Assembly (NCBI RefSeq): GCF_039631295.1
Contig: NZ_JBDIVE010000010.1
Span: 122,043 to 186,042 of the forward strand
Length of the DNA: 64,000 nt
Origin: Viridibacterium sediminicola
Lineage (GTDB): Bacteria > Pseudomonadota > Gammaproteobacteria > Burkholderiales > Rhodocyclaceae
Reading direction: 5' to 3'
Shown: positions 55,801-64,000 of the stretch, piece by piece
Layout of the letters: every line of letters begins with the position of its first letter
How positions within the stretch are numbered: position 1 is the stretch's first letter
Notes under the pieces: model-generated
The model's database searches: none
What the model saw: only the letters and a program-made list of their open reading frames with translations
Told to the model about the DNA's origin: nothing
Position numbers and translations under genes: made by a program

Positions 55801-56024
55801 GCGTGCCGCGCTGGCAGGCGATTGTCGAAGCCACGGTACGCCGCTTCCGGCCGATCATCCTGACGGCCGCCGCGGCCATCCTGGCGATGATTCCGCTGAC
55901 CCGCAGCGCCTTTTTCGGCCCGATGGCGGTGGCCATCATGGGCGGCCTGGCGGTGGCGACGGTGCTGACACTGTTCTTCCTGCCAGCGCTTTACGCCGCC
56001 TGGTACCGCACAAGAAAAGCATGA
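52887..56024 (+). CDS. RND efflux pump, inner-membrane transporter
   Basis: The 1045-residue transporter has twelve membrane helices in the usual 1+5 / 1+5 order and the proton-relay Asp pair in GLLVDDAIIAVEMMAAKME (helix 4). The periplasmic porter loops lie at about 40-330 and 560-860. It is of the hydrophobe/amphiphile type (HAE), near the group of pumps with a single-chain adaptor. ATG 52887 is one base after the adaptor stop. Substrates cannot be told. Confidence 0.94.
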   Translation: MKKEYDTSGGFNLSIWGLRHPQLVLFFIVVATVIGLFSYTRLGQSEDPPFTFKVMVVRTNWPGASAREVEQQVTDKIEAKLREAPEIDVLSSYSRPGESLVMVQAHDSLESSTMPALWYQVRKKIGDIRANLPTGVNGPYFNDEFGDTYGNIFALVGEGLSYAELKRYGEAVRAELLRLPDVGKVSFFGAQDERVYVEFSAARLANAGISPSLLAQQISEQNAQLASGYFELADERIYLRTTGAYADLDALRNLPIRINGRTLYLRDLAEVRRGYVDPPSDKMRFMGHEALGIGLSMTDGGDIIALGKNLDAAVERISSQLPLGVQLKRVADQPRAVRDSVQDFVRSLTEAVVIVLAVSLLSLGLRTGIVVAISIPVVLAITFLFMHVFDIGLHKISLGALILALGLLVDDAIIAVEMMAAKMEQGWERTKAAGFAYASTAMPMLSGTLVTAAGFLPIATAASATGEYTRSIFQVTVIALLVSWVAAVLFVPYLGYYLLPDYAQHAHKPSLMARLLARLRGRPAPVAEPAGAQHDIYDSGFYRALRTLIDWCVLRRWWVIGATLLSFVFSLWGFGLVPQQFFPDSTRPELLVDLRLAQGASHEAVDRAVKRFEAELAKQPGIENYVAYVGNGSPRFYLPLDQKLPQTNFAQFVVLTRGIAEREALRTHLIALFDRDYAELRASINRLENGPPVGFPVQYRVTGPEHAQIQQIASQIVSLMRASPDLANVQKEWEEESKTVRLHVDTEKARMAGLSRQDLQNLFAGILNGSKVSEFREGTETIELDLRANKRDTLISRFNEISLPVGSGRGLPLSQIATLEYSSEPGILWRRNRMPVVTVKANLYGTVQPAEVVAQLAPQIDKLRATLPLGYRIEVGGAVEESAKGGSSVAAGVPLFLLVVLTVLMLQLQSFSRVAMVVLTAPLGMVGVTLALLLFNKPFGFVAMLGTIALSGMIMRNSVILIDQIVQDEAAGVPRWQAIVEATVRRFRPIILTAAAAILAMIPLTRSAFFGPMAVAIMGGLAVATVLTLFFLPALYAAWYRTRKA

Positions 56025-56098
56025 GCCAGCCGCGCACAACAGATACGGTCGCCGGGCAGGCAGGTTAGAATCGCGCAAAGCCACAATGAGGACGCATC

Positions 56099-56749
56099 AT
56101 GGATTTTGAACAGGCCCGCTTTAACATGATCGAACAGCAGATCCGCCCCTGGGATGTGCTCGATCAGGACGTGCTCGACGCGCTGCGCATCGTCAAGCGC
56201 GAAGCTTTCGTCGCGCCGGAACGCCAGGCCCTGGCTTTCAGCGACATCGAACTGCCGATTGGCGGCGGTCAGAGCATGCTGGCGCCGAAGATCGAAGCGC
56301 GCGCCCTGCAAGCGCTGGCCGTGCGCCCCGGCGACAACATCCTCGAAATCGGTGCCGGTTCCGGCCACATGGCGGCGCTGCTGGCCTCGCGCGGCGCCTG
56401 GGTGCGCAGCATCGAGATCGATCCGCAACTGGTCAGCCTGGCAGCGAAGAACCTCGACCGCAGCGGCGTCGATAACGTCATCGTCGAAGAGGGCGATGGC
56501 CTGGCCGGCTGGGCCAGTGCTGCGCCCTACGATGTGATCATGGTCTCCGGCGCCGTGCTGGAGATCCCGCAAGTGCTGCTTGACCAGCTGCGCCCCGATG
56601 GCCGCCTGTTTGCCTTCGTCGGTTCGGCGCCGGTGCAGCAAGGCGTGCTGGTGCAGTGCCGCGGTGAAGGCCAGTTCGAACGCTATGGCGTGTTCGAAAC
56701 CCTGGTGACGCCGCTGCGTTCCGCCCAGGTCGAGAGTTTTTCGTTCTGA
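56099..56749 (+). CDS. Pcm-like protein-L-isoaspartate methyltransferase
   Basis: The 216-residue protein has the SAM-binding loop ILEIGAGSGHMAALLAS (about 81-97) and the N-terminal MIEQQIRPWDVLDQDVLDAL of the Pcm-type group often found next to rhodanese and tolC genes. GGQSMLAPKIEARAL stands where Pcm has its Ser-rich substrate loop, so the methyl acceptor may not be isoaspartate. A TAGAAT -10 box lies 33 bp before the start. The rhodanese gene overlaps its stop by one base. Confidence 0.87.
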   Translation: MDFEQARFNMIEQQIRPWDVLDQDVLDALRIVKREAFVAPERQALAFSDIELPIGGGQSMLAPKIEARALQALAVRPGDNILEIGAGSGHMAALLASRGAWVRSIEIDPQLVSLAAKNLDRSGVDNVIVEEGDGLAGWASAAPYDVIMVSGAVLEIPQVLLDQLRPDGRLFAFVGSAPVQQGVLVQCRGEGQFERYGVFETLVTPLRSAQVESFSF

Positions 56750-57081
56750 TGGCCGCCGTCAGCCAGTTGCCGGCCGCCGATCTGGCGGCCTGGTTGCAGG
56801 ATGCGGGGCGTCCGCAGCCGGTCCTGCTCGATGTGCGCGAGCCGCACGAGTTCGCCTACTGTGCCATCGCCGGTTCGCAGTTGATGCCGATGGGTACGGT
56901 GCCTAGCGATATCGACAAGCTGGACCCCGAGGCCGAGATCGTCTGCATCTGTCACCACGGCATGCGCAGCCTGCAAGTGGCGATGTTTCTCAGCTCGCGT
57001 GGCTTCGACAAGGTCTTCAATCTCAGCGGTGGGGTGCATGCCTGGGCACAGCAGGTCGATCCGCAAATGCCGACCTACTGA
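56749..57081 (+). CDS. Rhodanese-domain protein
   Basis: The 110-residue single-domain rhodanese has VLLDVREPHEFAYCAIAGSQLMPMGTVP and the active loop CHHGMRSLQ, whose Cys (about residue 66) carries the persulfide. It is joined to the Pcm-like gene (ATGG overlap) and stands before tolC, an order seen in many betaproteobacteria. Its sulfur acceptor is unknown. Confidence 0.92.
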   Translation: MAAVSQLPAADLAAWLQDAGRPQPVLLDVREPHEFAYCAIAGSQLMPMGTVPSDIDKLDPEAEIVCICHHGMRSLQVAMFLSSRGFDKVFNLSGGVHAWAQQVDPQMPTY

Positions 57082-57244
57082 AACGCTTGGCGGCCGTCAT
57101 GGTGGAGCAGCAGGCAATGCACACGCTCAACGACTGTGCCGGGCATAGGTAGAGCCTGGACGGCTCAACGGAATCACCGCGACTTAAAGTCTTCAGAGCC
57201 TTCAGCAACTTTACCCAGTCCATCGAGCAGGAGACAGAGTGTTC

Positions 57245-58552
57245 ATGAAACGCAGCGTGATGTTTGTGCTGGCTGCCTGCGTAGCCATGCAGGTGAATGC
57301 AGCGGATCTGCTGGAAATCTATCGTGATGCGCTGATCAACGACGCGCAGTTCGCCAGTGCCACGGCGCAGCTGACGGCGGGCAAGGAAAAGGGCCCGCAA
57401 GGCACCGCCAATATCCTGCCGACGGTCAATCTGAGTGGCAGCACGACCTACTCGAATGTCGATGCGACGCTGCCGAGCGAACGCAGCTACGGCTTCAACA
57501 CCAATACCTATCAGCTCCAGCTGAGCCAGCCGGTGTTCCGCTGGCAGAACTGGATCAATTACAAGGAAGGCGCTTTGCAGGTCGCTGTGGCCGAAGCGCA
57601 GTTCCAGGCGGCGCGCAACGATCTGGCGCTGCGTGCAGCACAAAGCTATTTCGACGTGCTCTATGCACAGGACGTGCTGAGCTCGGTGCAGACCCTCAAG
57701 TTTGCGGCGGCCGAGCAGCTGCAGCTGGCCAAGAAGAGCTTCGAGGTCGGCACCGTCACCATCACCGACGTCAATGAAGCGCAGTCGAAGTTCGACCTCG
57801 CAGCTGCGCAGGAGATTGCCGCGCAGAGCGATCTGGAGGTCAAGCGTCAGGCGCTGAGCCTGCTCTCAGGCAAGCCGCCGCGTCCGCTGTCGGGCCTGCG
57901 TAACGGCGTGCAGATCATGCCGCCGACGCCGGCTGCGGTTGAAGCCTGGGTCAGCGCAGCAGAAAAGAACAATGCGGCCGTGCAGGCTTCGACGCTGAAT
58001 CTGGAAATCGCCAAGCGCGATGTCGACAAGGCGCGTGCCGGCCATCTGCCGACCGTGGATGCCGTTGCTACCTACAGCAACAGCCACGCCGGCAATGGCA
58101 GCAGTGGTTCGCCTTCGCTGTCGCGCACGGCTGCGGTGGGCTTGCAGCTGACGGTGCCGCTCTACGCGGGCGGCGCCACGCAGTCCAAGGTGCGTGAAGC
58201 CATCGCACTGGCCGACAAGGCCACGGCCGATCTCGAAGCGCAGAAGCGCACCGCCACCCAGGCGGCACGCCAGGCCTTTGTTGGCGTCAGCAGTGGTGTG
58301 GCCCAGGTTCGCGGTTACGAGGCTGCCCTGGTCTCGGGCAAGAGCGCGGTCGAATCCAACAAGCTCGGTTACGAAGTCGGCGTGCGCATCAATATCGATG
58401 TGCTCAATGCCCAGAGTTCGCTGGCGGACACGCAGCAGAAACTGGCCAAGTCGCGCTACGACACCATCATGTCGCAACTCAAACTCAAGGCGGCGACCGG
58501 CGTCATCGAGAGCGCCGACATCGAAGGCGTCAATTCACTGCTCGATAAATAA
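57245..58552 (+). CDS. tolC: TolC-family outer-membrane channel
   Basis: The 435-residue protein has a signal peptide (MKRSVMFVLAACVAMQVNA) and two OEP repeats with long helices (ALQVAVAEAQFQAARNDLALRAAQSYFDVLYAQ, KSAVESNKLGYEVGVRINIDVLNAQSSLADTQQKLAKSRYD). The AGGAGA site fits the ATG at 57245 or the GTG at 57239; I take the ATG. It can serve as the outer channel for the RND pump encoded upstream as well as for other exporters. Confidence 0.94.
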   Translation: MKRSVMFVLAACVAMQVNAADLLEIYRDALINDAQFASATAQLTAGKEKGPQGTANILPTVNLSGSTTYSNVDATLPSERSYGFNTNTYQLQLSQPVFRWQNWINYKEGALQVAVAEAQFQAARNDLALRAAQSYFDVLYAQDVLSSVQTLKFAAAEQLQLAKKSFEVGTVTITDVNEAQSKFDLAAAQEIAAQSDLEVKRQALSLLSGKPPRPLSGLRNGVQIMPPTPAAVEAWVSAAEKNNAAVQASTLNLEIAKRDVDKARAGHLPTVDAVATYSNSHAGNGSSGSPSLSRTAAVGLQLTVPLYAGGATQSKVREAIALADKATADLEAQKRTATQAARQAFVGVSSGVAQVRGYEAALVSGKSAVESNKLGYEVGVRINIDVLNAQSSLADTQQKLAKSRYDTIMSQLKLKAATGVIESADIEGVNSLLDK

Positions 58553-58554
58553 GC

Positions 58555-59820
58555 TCAGCCGCGCATGAGCGGCCGCAGCAGCGCCAGCACGCGTGCCGTG
58601 GCGCCGCTGTGGCGGGCGCAGAATTCGCGCCCGGCGGCGCCCATCTGCGCGCGCAGCGTCGCTTGGGCGAGCACCGACAGCGCCACGCGCATGCCATCGA
58701 GCGGATCGCTGCAGCGGCGTGCGGCGCCCGCGGCGATAGCCAGTTCGGCGGCTTCGGCGAAGTTGAAGCTGGACGGGCCGATCATCACCGGCACGCCAGC
58801 GGCGCAGGCTTCGATCAGGTTCTGACTGCCGAAGGGCAGCCAGCTGCCGCCGATCAGGGCCACATCGGCCATGGCGTAATACGCCGCCATCTCACCCATG
58901 CTGTCACCCAGCCAGACGCGCACCTGCTCGCCGATCGGCTGCGCGCTGCTGCGCCGTGCCAGCACCAGGCCGCGTTGCGCAGCGAGCGTGGCGACTTCGT
59001 CAAAGCGCTGCGGATGGCGCGGCACCAGCACCAGCAGCACGCCGGGCGGCGCCAGCTGGCTAAAGGCGTCGAGCAGCAGGGCTTCCTCGCCGTCGCGTGT
59101 GCTGGCGGCCAGCAGAACCGGGCGCTGCACGCACCAGCTGCGAAAACGCGCTGCCGTCTCTGCCGTGCCGGCGGGAATTTCGACTTCGTACTTGATGTTG
59201 CCGCAGACCTGCACGGCGCGCCCGCCGGCCGCCCGCAGACGCTGCGCATCGGCCTCGCTTTGCGCGGCAATCTGCGCGAAGCCTGCGAAAGCCTCACGGC
59301 TGAGTCCGCCCAGACGTGCATAGCCGCGCGCCGAGCGGGCCGACAGGCGCGCATTGGCGAGCAGCATCGGCACGCCCAGGCGCTGTGCGGCGTGCATCAG
59401 ATTGGGCCACACCTCGGTTTCCATGATGATGCCGGCCTCGGGCTGTACGCGGCGCAGGAAGCGGCGCGCCAGCCAGGGCAGGTCGTAGGGTAGCCAGCTT
59501 TGCTGCACGCGCTCGAACTTGCCGAACAGACTCTTGCCGGTGGCGCGGCCGGTCGGCGTCATGTGGGTGAGCAGGATGCGGTGCTCGGGATAGGCGGCGA
59601 GCAGGGCCTTGACCAGGGGTTCGGCGGCGCGCGTCTCGCCGACCGAGACGGCGTGCAGCCAGATCGTCGGCTGGCGGGTGGGCTCGATGCGCGCAAAGCG
59701 CTCGCCCAGCTGATGCAGGTATTCCGGCTGGCGGCGGGCGCGCCAGAGCAGGCGGCCGAGCACCAGGGGCATGCCCAGGGCCCACAGCAGGCTGTAGGCG
59801 AAGCGACTCAGGGCAGCCAT
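58555..59820 (-). CDS. waaA: WaaA, Kdo transferase
   Basis: The 421-residue glycosyltransferase has the N-terminal membrane anchor (FAYSLLWALGMPLVLGRLLW), the acceptor-domain motif HAVSVGETRAAEPLVKAL with catalytic E62, and the CMP-Kdo part GGSWLPFGSQNLIEACAAGVPVMIGPSSFNFAEAAELA. It adds Kdo to lipid A. It converges with tolC and its start overlaps the end of waaC by 13 bases. Confidence 0.94.
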   Translation of the reverse strand: MAALSRFAYSLLWALGMPLVLGRLLWRARRQPEYLHQLGERFARIEPTRQPTIWLHAVSVGETRAAEPLVKALLAAYPEHRILLTHMTPTGRATGKSLFGKFERVQQSWLPYDLPWLARRFLRRVQPEAGIIMETEVWPNLMHAAQRLGVPMLLANARLSARSARGYARLGGLSREAFAGFAQIAAQSEADAQRLRAAGGRAVQVCGNIKYEVEIPAGTAETAARFRSWCVQRPVLLAASTRDGEEALLLDAFSQLAPPGVLLVLVPRHPQRFDEVATLAAQRGLVLARRSSAQPIGEQVRVWLGDSMGEMAAYYAMADVALIGGSWLPFGSQNLIEACAAGVPVMIGPSSFNFAEAAELAIAAGAARRCSDPLDGMRVALSVLAQATLRAQMGAAGREFCARHSGATARVLALLRPLMRG

Positions 59821-60764
59821 GGGTGCAGGCTCGCCAGAACGCTGTCGACGGCGGGAATCTGCCCGATGCCGCCGAGGTTGATGGCCTGGCGGCCGCCATG
59901 TACGCCGGTCAGGGCCGGATCGGTGGACACCGCCAGGGCGACCACCGGACGGTCCAGCGCGGTGGCCAGATGGGTCAGGCCGGTATCGACACCGATCACG
60001 CAGTGCGCGCTCTGCAGCACGCTGGCCAGCTCGCTGAGGCTGGCACGCGGCGCGGCGACGGCGTCGGGAATCGCGGCAGCCAGGCGTGCAGCGCGTTCGA
60101 ATTCACGCGCATTGCCGGCCGGCAGCACGCTGCGCAGGCCGCGTGCGGCGAGGGCGTGGCCCAGCGCGATCCAGTGCGCTTCAGGCCACAGCTTGTCGTC
60201 GCGGCTGGTGGCGGTGAGCAGGACGGCGTAGTCGCCGGTGGGCAGCCAGGCCGGCAGCGCTGCTGGCGCTTGCAGGCCGTAGCGCAGCGGCAGGTCGAGC
60301 GGGTATTCGCAGGCGGCGGCGGCCAGCCAGCGGTTGCGCTCGACAGCGTGCGCCGAGCGCGGAATCGCGTAACGGCAGTCGTAGGCCAGCGCTGCCAGGC
60401 CCTCGCGCGCCACGCCACGCGTGTAGCCGCAACGCAGGCCGCCGGCAAAACGGCTGATCAGCGCGCTTTTGACCAAGCCCTGGGTGTCGATGATGAAGTC
60501 GTAATACTGCTCGCCCAGTGCCCGGCGCGCGGCGCCGATTTCGCGCCAGGTGCGTCCCTGGGCCAGCGCCTTGCGCCAGCGCCGCAAGGCCACCGGAATG
60601 ACCCGCCGCACGCCTGGATGGAGGCGCGGGATTTCGGCGAAGCTCTCCTCGACGACCCAGTCGATGGCCAGCTGCGGCCACATGCGGCGCAGATCGCTGA
60701 CCACTGGCAGGTTGTGGATGACATCCCCCATCGACGAGGTTTTGACCAGAAGGACTGAGCGCAT
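59808..60764 (-). CDS. waaC: WaaC, LPS heptosyltransferase I
   Basis: The 318-residue GT9 enzyme starts at ATG 60764 (MRSVLLVKTSSMGDVIHNLPVVSDLRRMWP) with the family's acceptor motif and has GVDTGLTHLATALDRPVVAL in the ADP-heptose site. It adds the first heptose to Kdo. It forms an operon with waaA and is divergent from the glycosyltransferase gene at 60831. Confidence 0.94.
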   Translation of the reverse strand: MRSVLLVKTSSMGDVIHNLPVVSDLRRMWPQLAIDWVVEESFAEIPRLHPGVRRVIPVALRRWRKALAQGRTWREIGAARRALGEQYYDFIIDTQGLVKSALISRFAGGLRCGYTRGVAREGLAALAYDCRYAIPRSAHAVERNRWLAAAACEYPLDLPLRYGLQAPAALPAWLPTGDYAVLLTATSRDDKLWPEAHWIALGHALAARGLRSVLPAGNAREFERAARLAAAIPDAVAAPRASLSELASVLQSAHCVIGVDTGLTHLATALDRPVVALAVSTDPALTGVHGGRQAINLGGIGQIPAVDSVLASLHPWLP

Positions 60765-60830
60765 GAGGCGTAGCGGATGGGCTAGCGTAGAATGGCGGGC
60801 CACGGATTATATCGCCCTGCACCGTTCCCG

Positions 60831-61631
60831 ATGGCCAAGAGCTCTGCAACGAATTCTGCTGAACCCTCCCACCAGCCGCTGTCGGCGGTGTTGATCACCC
60901 TCGATTGCGCCCACAGTCTGGGCGCCACCCTGGAGTCGCTGGCTTTTTGCAACGAGATCATCGTCGTCGATTCGGGCAGTGAGGACGGCACTCAGGCGCT
61001 GGCCGCATCTTTTGGTGCGCGGGTGATCAGCGAACCCTGGCGCGGCTTTGGGCCGCAGAAGCAGTTTGCCATCGACCAGGCGCGTCATGACTGGGTGCTG
61101 TGTGTCGATTCGGACGAGATCGTCACCCCGCAATTGCGCGACAACATGCTCAAGGCCCTGCGCCAGCCTGATTACAAGGCTTACGAGTTCCCGCGCTGCA
61201 ATCGTTTCCTCGGCCGTTACCTGCGCCATGGCGAGGGTTACCCGGATCGCTCCTTGCGCCTCTTCAACCGCCAGCATGCGCGCTGGTCGGATGATGTGGT
61301 GCATGAAAAGGTGATCACCCTGGACGTGGTCGGTCAGCTCGAAGGTGACCTGCTGCACCACTCCGAGGAGAGCATCGAGAGCTATATGGCCAAGCAGAAT
61401 CGCTACACCACGCTGGCCGCCGAAGCGCTTTACGCCGAAGGCACCGACCTGTCGCTGACCAAGCTGTTCCTCAGCCCGATGTTCCGTTTTATCAAGTTTT
61501 ACTTCTTGCGCGGTGGCTGGCAGGACGGTTTGCCGGGTCTAATCCACATACTGATCGGTTGTTTCAATAGTTTCGCCAAGTACGCCAAGCTCTTCGAGTT
61601 TGTCCGCCGTGGCGAACGGCAGCAAGGCTGA
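60831..61631 (+). CDS. GT2-family glycosyltransferase of LPS core (WaaE/KdtX-like)
   Basis: The 266-residue enzyme has the GT2 start LSAVLITLDCAHSLGATLESLAFCNEIIVVDSGSEDGT, the DxD-type CVDSDEIV and the REHR-like PRCNRFLGRYLRHGEGYPDRSLRLFNR block typical of WaaE/KdtX. It probably adds a glucose-like sugar to heptose. A TAGAAT -10 box lies about 40 bp before ATG 60831. It is followed by the next gene after 3 bp. Confidence 0.88.
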   Translation: MAKSSATNSAEPSHQPLSAVLITLDCAHSLGATLESLAFCNEIIVVDSGSEDGTQALAASFGARVISEPWRGFGPQKQFAIDQARHDWVLCVDSDEIVTPQLRDNMLKALRQPDYKAYEFPRCNRFLGRYLRHGEGYPDRSLRLFNRQHARWSDDVVHEKVITLDVVGQLEGDLLHHSEESIESYMAKQNRYTTLAAEALYAEGTDLSLTKLFLSPMFRFIKFYFLRGGWQDGLPGLIHILIGCFNSFAKYAKLFEFVRRGERQQG

Positions 61632-61634
61632 CGC

Positions 61635-62642
61635 ATGCTCCTCGCCATTCTGATTGTGGCCTTCCTCGCGGCCTGGGGCGGCACCCTGCTGATGCGTCGC
61701 TACGCCTTGTCGCGCGCCATTCTCGATGTGCCCAATGCGCGCAGTTCGCATCGCGTGCCGACGCCGCGTGGCGGCGGCGTGGCCTTTGTGCTGGTGTTCC
61801 TGCTCGGCTTGCCACTGCTGTGGTGGTTGGAGTGGGTCTTGCCACGCACCGCGCTGGCGCTGGCCGTTGGCGGCAGTCTGGTGGCCGTGGTGGGCTTCAT
61901 CGATGACCGCCGTTCGCTCTCCAGCCGCGTGCGCTTTGGCTGCCATCTGCTGGCGGCGGCGCTGGCGCTGGGCCTGCTCGGCGGCTGGCCGGTGCTGGAG
62001 CTGGGCGTGCGGGCGATTCATTGGGGCGCGCTGGGCTTTGTGATCGGCGTGCTGGCCATCGCCTGGTCGATCAATCTCTACAACTTCATGGACGGCATCG
62101 ATGGCCTGGCCATTTCGCAGGCGGTGTTCATGGCGCTGGGAACCGCCCTGATCGTCCATCTGGCCGGTGGTGCCTCGTACCCGGCCCTGTTGCTGGCGGC
62201 TGCTTGCGGCGGCTTTCTGCTGCTCAACTGGCCGCCGGCCAAGATCTTCATGGGTGACGCCGGCAGCGGTTTTCTGGGCTTTGCCTTCGCGCTGCTGGCC
62301 CTGCGTTCGACGCTGGCGCAGCAGACCACCATCTGGCCCTGGCTGATTCTCTACGCGGTGTTCGTCGTCGATGCCAGCTTTACCCTGATCCGCCGCATGC
62401 TCAGCGGCCAGCGCTGGACCGAAGCGCACCGCAGCCATGCCTACCAGCACGCTGCGCAGCGCCTGGGCGCCCATCGTCCGGTGAGCTGCGCGGTGATCGC
62501 CATCAACCTGTTATGGTTGCTGCCCTTGGCCTGTGCGGCGCGGCAGTGGCCCGAGCAGGGCCCCTGGTTGTGCTTGCTGGCCTGGCTGCCCTTGCTGGGC
62601 TTGGCGGTGTATTGGCGGGCGGGCATACCCCAGCAGGCGTGA
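61635..62642 (+). CDS. WecA/MraY-type glycosyl-1-phosphate transferase (GT4)
   Basis: The 335-residue membrane protein has about ten helices, the polyprenyl-phosphate site SHRVPTPRGGG, the Asp pair in VVGFIDDRRSLSSRVRF, NLYNFMDGIDGLA and KIFMGDAGSGFLGF, all typical of WecA-like enzymes that start O-antigen or capsule units on undecaprenyl phosphate. The sugar used is not clear. Confidence 0.92.
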   Translation: MLLAILIVAFLAAWGGTLLMRRYALSRAILDVPNARSSHRVPTPRGGGVAFVLVFLLGLPLLWWLEWVLPRTALALAVGGSLVAVVGFIDDRRSLSSRVRFGCHLLAAALALGLLGGWPVLELGVRAIHWGALGFVIGVLAIAWSINLYNFMDGIDGLAISQAVFMALGTALIVHLAGGASYPALLLAAACGGFLLLNWPPAKIFMGDAGSGFLGFAFALLALRSTLAQQTTIWPWLILYAVFVVDASFTLIRRMLSGQRWTEAHRSHAYQHAAQRLGAHRPVSCAVIAINLLWLLPLACAARQWPEQGPWLCLLAWLPLLGLAVYWRAGIPQQA

Positions 62643-62707
62643 TCTGCGGGCTCGACTAGAATGCCGCGCGATGCGGCCTTGCTTTTGTTTTGCGACGGAA
62701 AAATCTG

Positions 62708-63715
62708 ATGAAAGTACTCGTGACCGGTGCTGCCGGGTTTATCGGCATGCATTGCTGCCAGCGCCTGCTGGCACGTGGCGATGTGGTGGTGGGCATCGAC
62801 AATCTGAATGATTACTACGACCCACAGCTCAAGCTCGACCGTCTGGCGCAGATCGGCGATCAGGCGCGTTTCCGCTTCGAGAAACTCGACATCGCCGACC
62901 GCGAGGGCGTCGCCCGCCTGTTCGCGCAGGAAGGCTTTGATCGCGTCATCCACCTCGCTGCGCAAGCCGGTGTGCGCTACTCGATCCAGAATCCGCATGC
63001 CTATGCTGACAGCAACCTGCTCGGCTTCGTCAACATCCTCGAAGGCTGCCGCCACAACAAGGTGGCACACCTGGTGTATGCCTCCAGCTCCAGCGTCTAT
63101 GGCGGCAATGTGAAGCAGCCCTTTGCCGAGCATGACAGCGTGGACCACCCGGTCAGTCTCTACGCCGCCACCAAGAAGGCCAATGAGCTGATGGCGCACA
63201 CCTACAGCCACCTCTACGGCCTGCCGACCACCGGGCTGCGCTTCTTCACGGTGTATGGCCCCTGGGGCCGGCCGGACATGGCGCTGTTCCTGTTCACGCG
63301 GGCGATCCTCGAAGGGCGGCCGATCGACGTGTTCAACCACGGCCGCATGCGCCGCGACTTCACCTACATCGACGACATCGTCGAAGGCGTCATCCGCACC
63401 CTGGACCGCGCCCCCGAAGCAGATCCCACTTTCGACCACGCCATCGCCGACCCTTCGCGCTCGCACGCGCCCTACCGCGTCTTCAATATCGGTAATCAGG
63501 ACCCGGTGGAGCTGATGGATTTCATCCAGGCCATCGAATCCGCCACCGGCCTGAGCGCCACCAAGAACTTCCTGCCCATGCAGGACGGCGACGTACCGGC
63601 AACTTTTGCGGATACCTTGGCCCTGACCGAATGGACCGGTCTCAAGCCTTCAACTTCGGTGAATGTCGGCGTACGGCGTTTTGTGGAGTGGTATCGGAAT
63701 TATTACAGGATGTAA
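62708..63715 (+). CDS. NAD-dependent UDP-sugar epimerase (UDP-glucuronate 4-epimerase type)
   Basis: The 335-residue extended-SDR enzyme has the NAD loop GAAGFIGMHCCQRL (about 7-20), the YDPQLKLDRL segment of GlcA epimerases, YASSSSVYGG and the catalytic Y-x3-K in SLYAATKKANELMAH. It likely makes UDP-galacturonate for surface polysaccharide. ATG 62708 is used, with a TAGAAT box about 50 bp upstream. Confidence 0.9.
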   Translation: MKVLVTGAAGFIGMHCCQRLLARGDVVVGIDNLNDYYDPQLKLDRLAQIGDQARFRFEKLDIADREGVARLFAQEGFDRVIHLAAQAGVRYSIQNPHAYADSNLLGFVNILEGCRHNKVAHLVYASSSSVYGGNVKQPFAEHDSVDHPVSLYAATKKANELMAHTYSHLYGLPTTGLRFFTVYGPWGRPDMALFLFTRAILEGRPIDVFNHGRMRRDFTYIDDIVEGVIRTLDRAPEADPTFDHAIADPSRSHAPYRVFNIGNQDPVELMDFIQAIESATGLSATKNFLPMQDGDVPATFADTLALTEWTGLKPSTSVNVGVRRFVEWYRNYYRM

Positions 63716-63902
63716 GCTTGTTTAAGGGGGGACGGCGAAAATCGCGGATGTTGTAGAATCGCCGGCTAAGCTGGGCAGTCAAAAATAAAAAACATAACGC
63801 GTACGACAAAGAAAAATGTTCAGCCGGAGGGTCCGTAGGAAGCGAATCTCCTGCGGTGCAGATCTGTGTGCGGCTGCCTTTGGCTGCCAATTGGGAGCGA
63901 TC

Positions 63903-64000
63903 TTGAAAGCAGTCATTCTTGCAGGGGGCTTGGGTACGCGCATCAGCGAAGAGACCCACCTGAAACCTAAGCCCATGATCGAGATTGGTGGCAAGCCGAT
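63903..64000 (+). CDS. rfbF: Start of glucose-1-phosphate cytidylyltransferase (cut by window end)
   Basis: A TTG start at 63903 with GGGAG before it opens a frame reading MKAVILAGGLGTRISEETHLKPKPMIEIGGKP, the nucleotide-binding start of RfbF-type sugar-1-phosphate cytidylyltransferases (GGLGTR, then E-x5-KPKPMIEIGGKP). It makes CDP-glucose for dideoxy sugars of O-antigen. Only 32 residues lie in the window. Confidence 0.85.
   Translation, partial: MKAVILAGGLGTRISEETHLKPKPMIEIGGKP

Noticed and set aside
1..64000. CRISPR array
   Set aside because: No series of short, evenly spaced identical repeats occurs; the direct repeats found have two or three copies only.

Overview
The window reads as chromosomal DNA of a GC-rich, free-living diazotroph, most likely a betaproteobacterium of the Rhodocyclales (Azoarcus/Thauera-like). 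This placement is inferred from the mix of nif, rnf1-type, molybdate and isc genes and from gene content and codon use, not from a marker gene; no rRNA or tRNA gene was recognised. nifHDK, nifB and nifA are not in the window.

Layout. 1-2340: the end of an unknown gene and a YhgE/Pip-type membrane protein, whose stop codon lies in the target duplication of a 270-bp MITE-like element. 2618-5777 (minus): Rieske protein, NifF flavodoxin, AAA+ ATPase and a receiver-like protein without the phospho-acceptor Asp. 6116-12138 (plus): a small unknown gene, then nifE, a 48-aa membrane peptide, nifN, nifX, a DUF269 gene, a CCE_0567-type gene, fdxB and nifQ. 12220-18420: FmdB-like zinc ribbon, tandem-Mop molybdate binder, modE-modA-modB-modC and the two molybdenum-storage genes mosB and mosA. 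18421-20631: AT-richer stretch with small unknown genes and dispersed repeats. 20632-30477: GNAT enzyme, PHB-depolymerase-type esterase, a PepSY/response regulator/histidine kinase set divergent from ygiW, TetR divergent from a DUF3313 lipoprotein, and a pqi cluster with PqiA split in two.

30501-35428 (minus) is a second nif block: nifV, nifP (cysE-type), nifW, two ferritin-like proteins, a Shethna-type [2Fe-2S] ferredoxin, a helical-repeat protein and a short unknown protein, with a separate unknown gene beyond the terminator. 35646-37445: a pentaheme cytochrome c with an EF-hand and an HD-GYP protein. 37595-42391 (minus): iscS-iscU-erpA-like-iscA-hscA-fdx, without iscR or hscB. 42817-48153 (plus): complete rnfABCDGEH. 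48456-50021: a 521-aa unknown protein with a HEPN-like RNxxxH motif. 50686-58552: DUF2214 protein, TetR, RND adaptor and pump, Pcm-like methyltransferase, rhodanese and a TolC channel. 58555 to the end: LPS core and surface polysaccharide genes (waaA, waaC, glycosyltransferases, UDP-sugar epimerase, start of rfbF).

How it fits together. NifE/N/X/Q/V, the DUF269 and CCE_0567 proteins build or feed FeMo-co; Mod and Mos supply and store molybdenum; Isc supplies Fe-S clusters; Rnf, NifF and the ferredoxins supply low-potential electrons. Five start regions (receiver/AAA/nifF, 6116 gene, nifE, nifV, rnfA) plus iscS carry GG-N10-GC sigma-54 candidates, and most have a TTGTC(A/G)CA-containing NifA-type upstream site. 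ModE-like boxes occur at modE/modG, before mosB and before the unknown gene at 30501.
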